The notes below the pieces were generated by a model. The model worked only from the letters and a program-made list of their open reading frames with translations. It did no database searches and had not been told where the DNA came from. A stretch of DNA of 9,817 bases. Origin: Roseburia sp. (GTDB lineage Bacteria > Bacillota > Clostridia > Lachnospirales > Lachnospiraceae). Both the position numbers and the translations under genes were made by a program. Position 1 is the first letter of the stretch. The number at the start of each line of letters is the position of its first letter. This document shows, in pieces, positions 6,927 through 9,817 of this stretch. The stretch is taken from assembly GCA_030844625.1 (NCBI GenBank), contig JAUUNJ010000068.1, positions 1 to 9,817 of the forward strand, written 5' to 3'.

Positions 6927-6961
6927 TTGTTCACGCTTAACTGCTCACTGTTTACTATTAA
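6927..6961 (-). repeat. Heptad tandem repeat, five units, hisZ/hisG gap
   Basis: Immediately after the hisZ stop codon, the minus strand runs through five consecutive 7-nt units. Examples are TAAACAG (6948-6954), TGAGCAG (6941-6947) and TGAACAA (6927-6933); the consensus is about TNAACAG. The block fills most of the gap and ends before the hisG ribosome binding site. It is related to the shorter block in the hisD/hisB gap. Confidence 0.65.
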
Positions 6962-8167
6962 CTAAACTTCAACTGCTCCATCCTCTGATACATAAGTAAC
7001 TTTGGAAGCCCCATCCTGTTTTTTGAAGGTTGCATATTCTTCTATTGTAATATCCTTTTTCTTCGGAATCAGTTCCACCTTTGTTCCATGTTTTCTCAAA
7101 TCTGTGGCAAGCTGAAGCGCATATTTTCTGAATTTTGCTTCATAAATTATAACTTCATATGCATAATAAGTATTTTCTTTCATCAATTGCCCGCTTACAG
7201 CCAGCATAATCTGATCCATATATACCGCAAATCCAATGGATGCAGCATCTTTTCCAAACTGACCTAATAATTTATCATAACGGCCGCCTGCTACAATCTC
7301 ATCACCGGAGCCATATGTATATGCTTTAAAAATAATGCCGGTATAGTAATTGAAGTTACTTAACATTCCAAGGTCAAAACTGATATATTTTGCCACACCA
7401 TAATCTTCTAAAATGGCATAAAGTTTCTCCAGCCGTTCCACCGCCTTTAAAGCTTTATTGTTGGACGTAAGATTCTTTGCCATCTCAAGCACCTCTGCAG
7501 AACCAAATAACTGAGGCAGTTTTAAAAAGGCATTTTTTAAATCTCCTGTTATTTTTTGTGAATCCAGAAGTTCTTCCACGCCAAAATTATTCTTATTTTC
7601 TATTCGGAATCTTAATTCCTGCTCTGTTTCCTCATCAAAACCGCACTCCTGTAAAAGTCCTTTATAAAAGTCAACCTGTCCGATTTCCACAAGAAATTCT
7701 GTTAACCCTGTTGCCTTTAATGAATCCACTACCAATGCAATAATTTCTGCATCCGCCTCAACCGAATCATCATTAATCAGCTCGCATCCTAACTGGGTTA
7801 TTTCTTTTAATTTCCCCTGCAGTTCAGAGTTGTTAATATATGTATTGGCATTGTAACAAAGTTTTACAGGAATATTTACATCCATGTAATATTTTGCAAC
7901 TGCTCTTGCAATAGACGGGGTCAAATCCGGTCTCAATACAAGGGTGTTTCCCTCCCGGTCAAAAAATTTATACAAATTTTTCGATGCCACTGAACCTCTT
8001 TCTTCACTGAATATATCAAAAAACTCAAAAGTCGGTGTCTGTACATTATGATATCCATATATATTAAATACTTTGTTTATATTCTTTTCAACCGTTAATT
8101 TTACTGCACATTCCTTACCATAAATATCTCTTACACCAACCGGTGTGTGTAATAATACTTTCTTCAT
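6962..8167 (-). CDS. hisZ: ATP phosphoribosyltransferase regulatory subunit
   Basis: HisZ is a catalytically dead paralogue of histidyl-tRNA synthetase (HisRS). It assembles with short HisG and confers activity and histidine feedback. The 401-aa protein shows the class II synthetase fold: the N-terminal TPVGVRDIYG, a motif 2-like segment FFDREGNTLVLRPDLTPSIAR (residues 68-88), and AGGRYDKLLGQFG near residue 293. The HisRS histidine-A motif RGLDYYTG is changed to SNFNYYTG (270-277), losing its arginine, which argues for HisZ and against an active HisRS. Residues about 335-401 form an extra C-terminal alpha/beta segment resembling a reduced anticodon-binding domain, which short HisZ proteins such as the lactococcal one lack. 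AAAGGAGA (8172-8179) precedes the ATG closely. It is the first gene of the his operon and is served by the promoter at 8242-8270. Confidence 0.94.
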   Translation of the reverse strand: MKKVLLHTPVGVRDIYGKECAVKLTVEKNINKVFNIYGYHNVQTPTFEFFDIFSEERGSVASKNLYKFFDREGNTLVLRPDLTPSIARAVAKYYMDVNIPVKLCYNANTYINNSELQGKLKEITQLGCELINDDSVEADAEIIALVVDSLKATGLTEFLVEIGQVDFYKGLLQECGFDEETEQELRFRIENKNNFGVEELLDSQKITGDLKNAFLKLPQLFGSAEVLEMAKNLTSNNKALKAVERLEKLYAILEDYGVAKYISFDLGMLSNFNYYTGIIFKAYTYGSGDEIVAGGRYDKLLGQFGKDAASIGFAVYMDQIMLAVSGQLMKENTYYAYEVIIYEAKFRKYALQLATDLRKHGTKVELIPKKKDITIEEYATFKKQDGASKVTYVSEDGAVEV

Positions 8168-8186
8168 CTTCTCTCCTTTATCTCAT

Positions 8187-8210
8187 ATCACTTTAGCACT
8201 TTAAAGTGAT
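8187..8210. repeat. Nested inverted repeat in the hisZ leader, candidate operator or hairpin
   Basis: ATCACTTTA (8187-8195) and TAAAGTGAT (8202-8210) are exact reverse complements with a 6-nt spacer. A second perfect 12-bp palindrome, CACTTTAAAGTG (8197-8208), overlaps it, so CACTTTA occurs in both orientations several times. The element lies between the predicted transcription start (about 8235) and the hisZ ribosome binding site. It could be an operator for a histidine-responsive repressor (HisR/YerC of the TrpR superfamily is reported to control his genes in many Firmicutes) or an RNA hairpin in the leader. The regulator is an inference; I cannot recall a consensus to test it against. Confidence 0.55.
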
Positions 8211-8241
8211 AATTCGTTACCTTATTATCAAGCTAAATGGT

Positions 8242-8270
8242 ATATTACAATATAAATTTATTATTGTCAA
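8242..8270 (-). promoter_or_regulatory. Promoter of the his operon
   Basis: On the minus strand a perfect -35 box TTGACA (8265-8270) is followed after 17 nt by TAATAT (8242-8247), which matches the -10 consensus at 4 of 6 positions. Transcription would start near 8235, leaving a leader of about 68 nt before the hisZ ATG. That leader is too short for a T-box riboswitch. Confidence 0.7.
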
Positions 8271-8312
8271 CCACCTTTCATTTTTCTCCGGATAATTTCT
8301 CCTATCTGCTCT

Positions 8313-8849
8313 TTATGCCTCTCTGCTTTCTAAATCTCTATTAATTCCTTCGAGATAATGGATCAGTGCACCCGGTGCTGATTTCAAAAGATAATCTTTA
8401 TCAATTTCATCATAAGTAAAACTTTTTCGTCCACCGCTTACACTTCTGTCATAAAATTTCTTAATGTCCTTAAAGGGTATATAATATGTTTCATTTAAAT
8501 GGGAGTAAAACAAAATAATAAATGCGATTCCTCCCTGTCCTTCAAAATCTTCCATAAATTTTATCTGGTGCTCATGGATATTCATCATCGGAAAAGTCTT
8601 AACTGCACATTCCTTGGCATCAAAGCATACCGGGATTCCCTGAACCGACCCGATATAATCTACCGTACTCTGTTTATCAAAATACGCAAGGGTAATATGC
8701 CTTGTACTCTGTTCAATTTTTACCGGAGTGATTGGTGTGGGAATTTTCTGAATCAATGCCAGTTTTTTTTCTCTGTAATTTTCATTTGTCATATTAATCA
8801 TGTCTTCAAGGGTTGAGCCTCTAAGACCTCTGGAACTCCAAGTACTCAT
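8313..8849 (-). CDS. recU: RecU Holliday junction resolvase
   Basis: RecU is the Firmicutes endonuclease that cuts four-way DNA junctions in recombination and repair and helps chromosome segregation; it acts as a dimer in the cytoplasm. This 178-aa protein matches the family through the N-terminal SRGLRGSTLEDMINMTN, the active-site region AYFDKQSTVDYIG (D64) with CFDAKEC (D77, K79), KTFPMMNIHEHQ, and a GGIAFIILFY strand. B. subtilis RecU has glutamate (FEAKE) where this one has D77, a conservative change. It is shorter than the B. subtilis protein (about 206 aa) because it lacks the N-terminal extension. The start is 12 nt after the pseudouridine synthase stop, with a weak AGGA site between, suggesting co-transcription with that gene. 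In Bacilli recU usually pairs with the penicillin-binding protein gene ponA, which is not seen here. No terminator separates it from the his promoter. Confidence 0.9.
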   Translation of the reverse strand: MSTWSSRGLRGSTLEDMINMTNENYREKKLALIQKIPTPITPVKIEQSTRHITLAYFDKQSTVDYIGSVQGIPVCFDAKECAVKTFPMMNIHEHQIKFMEDFEGQGGIAFIILFYSHLNETYYIPFKDIKKFYDRSVSGGRKSFTYDEIDKDYLLKSAPGALIHYLEGINRDLESREA

Positions 8850-8861
8850 AATAAATCCTGT

Positions 8862-9817
8862 TTATTTCTCATTCATAACTATTTTAAAATTTTCTGGGAT
8901 ATCAGCCTTAATTTCTTTTTGTGATAGTCCCTCAAAATCGCCATCCATAACAGGAAACTTCAGTTTCCATGAATGAAGCATTTGATTTTGTATTTTATAT
9001 TTTTCTTTATAAAAATCATTTATTTTTTTATTTCCATATTTGTAATCACCAATAAGAGGGGTCCCGACCGATGCCAAATGGGCTCTGATCTGATGGGCAC
9101 GTCCCGTAATTAATTTTACCTTTAAAAGTGTAATATTCTTTCCATATCTTAATGGTTCATACTCTGTCTCAATATATCGCCCATCCGTCGTTTTCTGCTC
9201 AGAAATAAAAACCTTATTGGAATTTGTATCTTTTATAAGAAAGCCTTTTATTGTTATTTTTTCTTTAATCATGCCGGATACAATGGCAAGATAGTATTTA
9301 TCCATTGTTCGGTCCTTAAACATTTCTGACATCATCTGCAGACCTTTCAGAGACTTTCCCGCCACAATCAATCCGCTTGTATTCCTGTCCAGTCTGTTGC
9401 ACACTGCCGGTTTAAAAGTCTTTAGCTGCTCTTCACTAAGCTGTCCCGATTCCAGCAGATAGGAAATTATATATTCATTGATTGAAATATCATTCTTATC
9501 AGCTTTCTGGCTTAATATTCCGGAGGGTTTATTTACAATCAGTACATTGGAATCTTCATATACAATATCCATGGGAACAGGTGTTACCCTTTGAACAGCA
9601 TATTTCCCCCTGAATTTGTTTATGGTTTCATCCGCCATAAAAATCTTAATTTGATCTCCTACCGTTAGCTTGTCTTTACCATCTGACTTTTTACCATTCA
9701 AAACAATATTCTTTTTTCTAAGCATTTTGTAAATAAAACTTGCAGGAGCTTCCTTGAAATATTTAAATAAATATTTGTCGAATCGCTGCCCTGACTCATT
9801 TTCATTAATAATAATTT
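8862..9817 (-). CDS. RluA-family pseudouridine synthase (RluC/RluD-like), 5' end beyond window
   Basis: The enzyme isomerises uridine to pseudouridine, probably in 23S rRNA. The frame stays open from the stop at 8862 through the right edge, giving 317 visible residues. The internal ATG at 9725 is not the start, because the 30 upstream residues complete an S4 RNA-binding domain (QRFDKYLFKYFKEAPASF followed by IYKMLRKKNIVLNGKK). The catalytic domain follows with VLIVNKPSGIL, the active-site motif CNRLDRNTSGL (catalytic Asp at codon 9387-9389), and GRAHQIRAHLASVGTPLIGDYKYG. The motif has Asn where many RluA-family members have His before RLD, a variation I recall in clostridial homologues. RluC-like identity is the best guess, and the exact uridine targets are not readable. 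recU follows after 12 nt. Confidence 0.92.
   Translation of the reverse strand, partial: IIINENESGQRFDKYLFKYFKEAPASFIYKMLRKKNIVLNGKKSDGKDKLTVGDQIKIFMADETINKFRGKYAVQRVTPVPMDIVYEDSNVLIVNKPSGILSQKADKNDISINEYIISYLLESGQLSEEQLKTFKPAVCNRLDRNTSGLIVAGKSLKGLQMMSEMFKDRTMDKYYLAIVSGMIKEKITIKGFLIKDTNSNKVFISEQKTTDGRYIETEYEPLRYGKNITLLKVKLITGRAHQIRAHLASVGTPLIGDYKYGNKKINDFYKEKYKIQNQMLHSWKLKFPVMDGDFEGLSQKEIKADIPENFKIVMNEK

Noticed and set aside
6962..8167. Histidyl-tRNA synthetase instead of HisZ
   Set aside because: The arginine of the RGLDYYTG histidine-A motif is missing and the gene sits directly before a short-form hisG that requires HisZ.
8266..8290. Mini-ORF on the minus strand (ATG AAA GGT GGT TGA) after a GGAG sequence
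   Set aside because: It has four codons, overlaps the -35 box of the his promoter and lies upstream of the predicted transcription start; most likely coincidence.
8168..8312. Possible histidine T-box riboswitch or leader-peptide attenuator before hisZ
   Set aside because: The promoter leaves a leader of only about 68 nt, with no T-box-like conserved segment, no terminator/antiterminator pair and no run of His codons.
1..9817. CRISPR arrays, insertion sequences, tRNA or rRNA genes, prophage or defence genes
   Set aside because: No direct-repeat/spacer pattern, transposase, terminal repeats, structural RNA or phage-like genes were seen; apart from the noted repeats the window is ordinary core metabolism.

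Overview
The window is AT-rich. Its gene content and protein style point to a Firmicute of class Clostridia, most likely a Lachnospiraceae-type gut anaerobe. The evidence is a short-form HisG paired with HisZ, RecU (a Firmicutes-specific Holliday junction resolvase), a B12-binding/radical SAM protein of a type common in Clostridia, and AAAGGAG-type ribosome binding sites. This assignment is from memory of these families, not from a search.

From left to right: (1) 1-1454, minus strand: a B12-binding/radical SAM protein whose C-terminus lies beyond the left edge. Just upstream of it, at 1504-2145, is a HAD-superfamily phosphatase-like protein, and the two probably form one leftward unit. (2) 2146-2283: an AT-rich divergent promoter region with a 25-bp palindrome. 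(3) 2284-2952, plus strand: a PHP-domain metal-dependent phosphoesterase, whose start is re-assigned to an internal ATG with a clear ribosome binding site. (4) 2953-3045: a convergent gap with a weak U-tract hairpin for the PHP gene and a perfect 15-bp stem-loop shared by both strands. (5) 8167 down to 3046, minus strand: a histidine biosynthesis operon in the order hisZ-hisG-hisD-hisB-hisIE. (6) 8168-8312: the operon's promoter (a perfect TTGACA box) and a nested inverted repeat in a leader of about 70 nt. (7) 8313-8849: recU. (8) 8862-9817: an RluA-family pseudouridine synthase whose start lies beyond the right edge.

The operon supplies ATP phosphoribosyltransferase (HisG+HisZ), phosphoribosyl-ATP pyrophosphohydrolase and phosphoribosyl-AMP cyclohydrolase (HisE and HisI), imidazoleglycerol-phosphate dehydratase (HisB) and histidinol dehydrogenase (HisD). 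Missing from the window are hisA, hisH, hisF, hisC and a proven histidinol-phosphatase. The last gene is unusual. Its HisI and HisE domains are preceded by about 217 residues that resemble the HisF barrel but lack both catalytic aspartates, so it looks like a pseudoenzyme fused to HisIE.

Two of the intra-operon gaps (hisZ/hisG and hisD/hisB) carry related 7-nt tandem repeats on the coding strand (consensus about TNAACAG). The other gene junctions in the operon overlap by 1-4 nt. The items most worth a second look are the degenerate HisF-like fusion, the heptad repeats and the inverted repeat in the hisZ leader. No mobile element, CRISPR array, tRNA or rRNA was seen.
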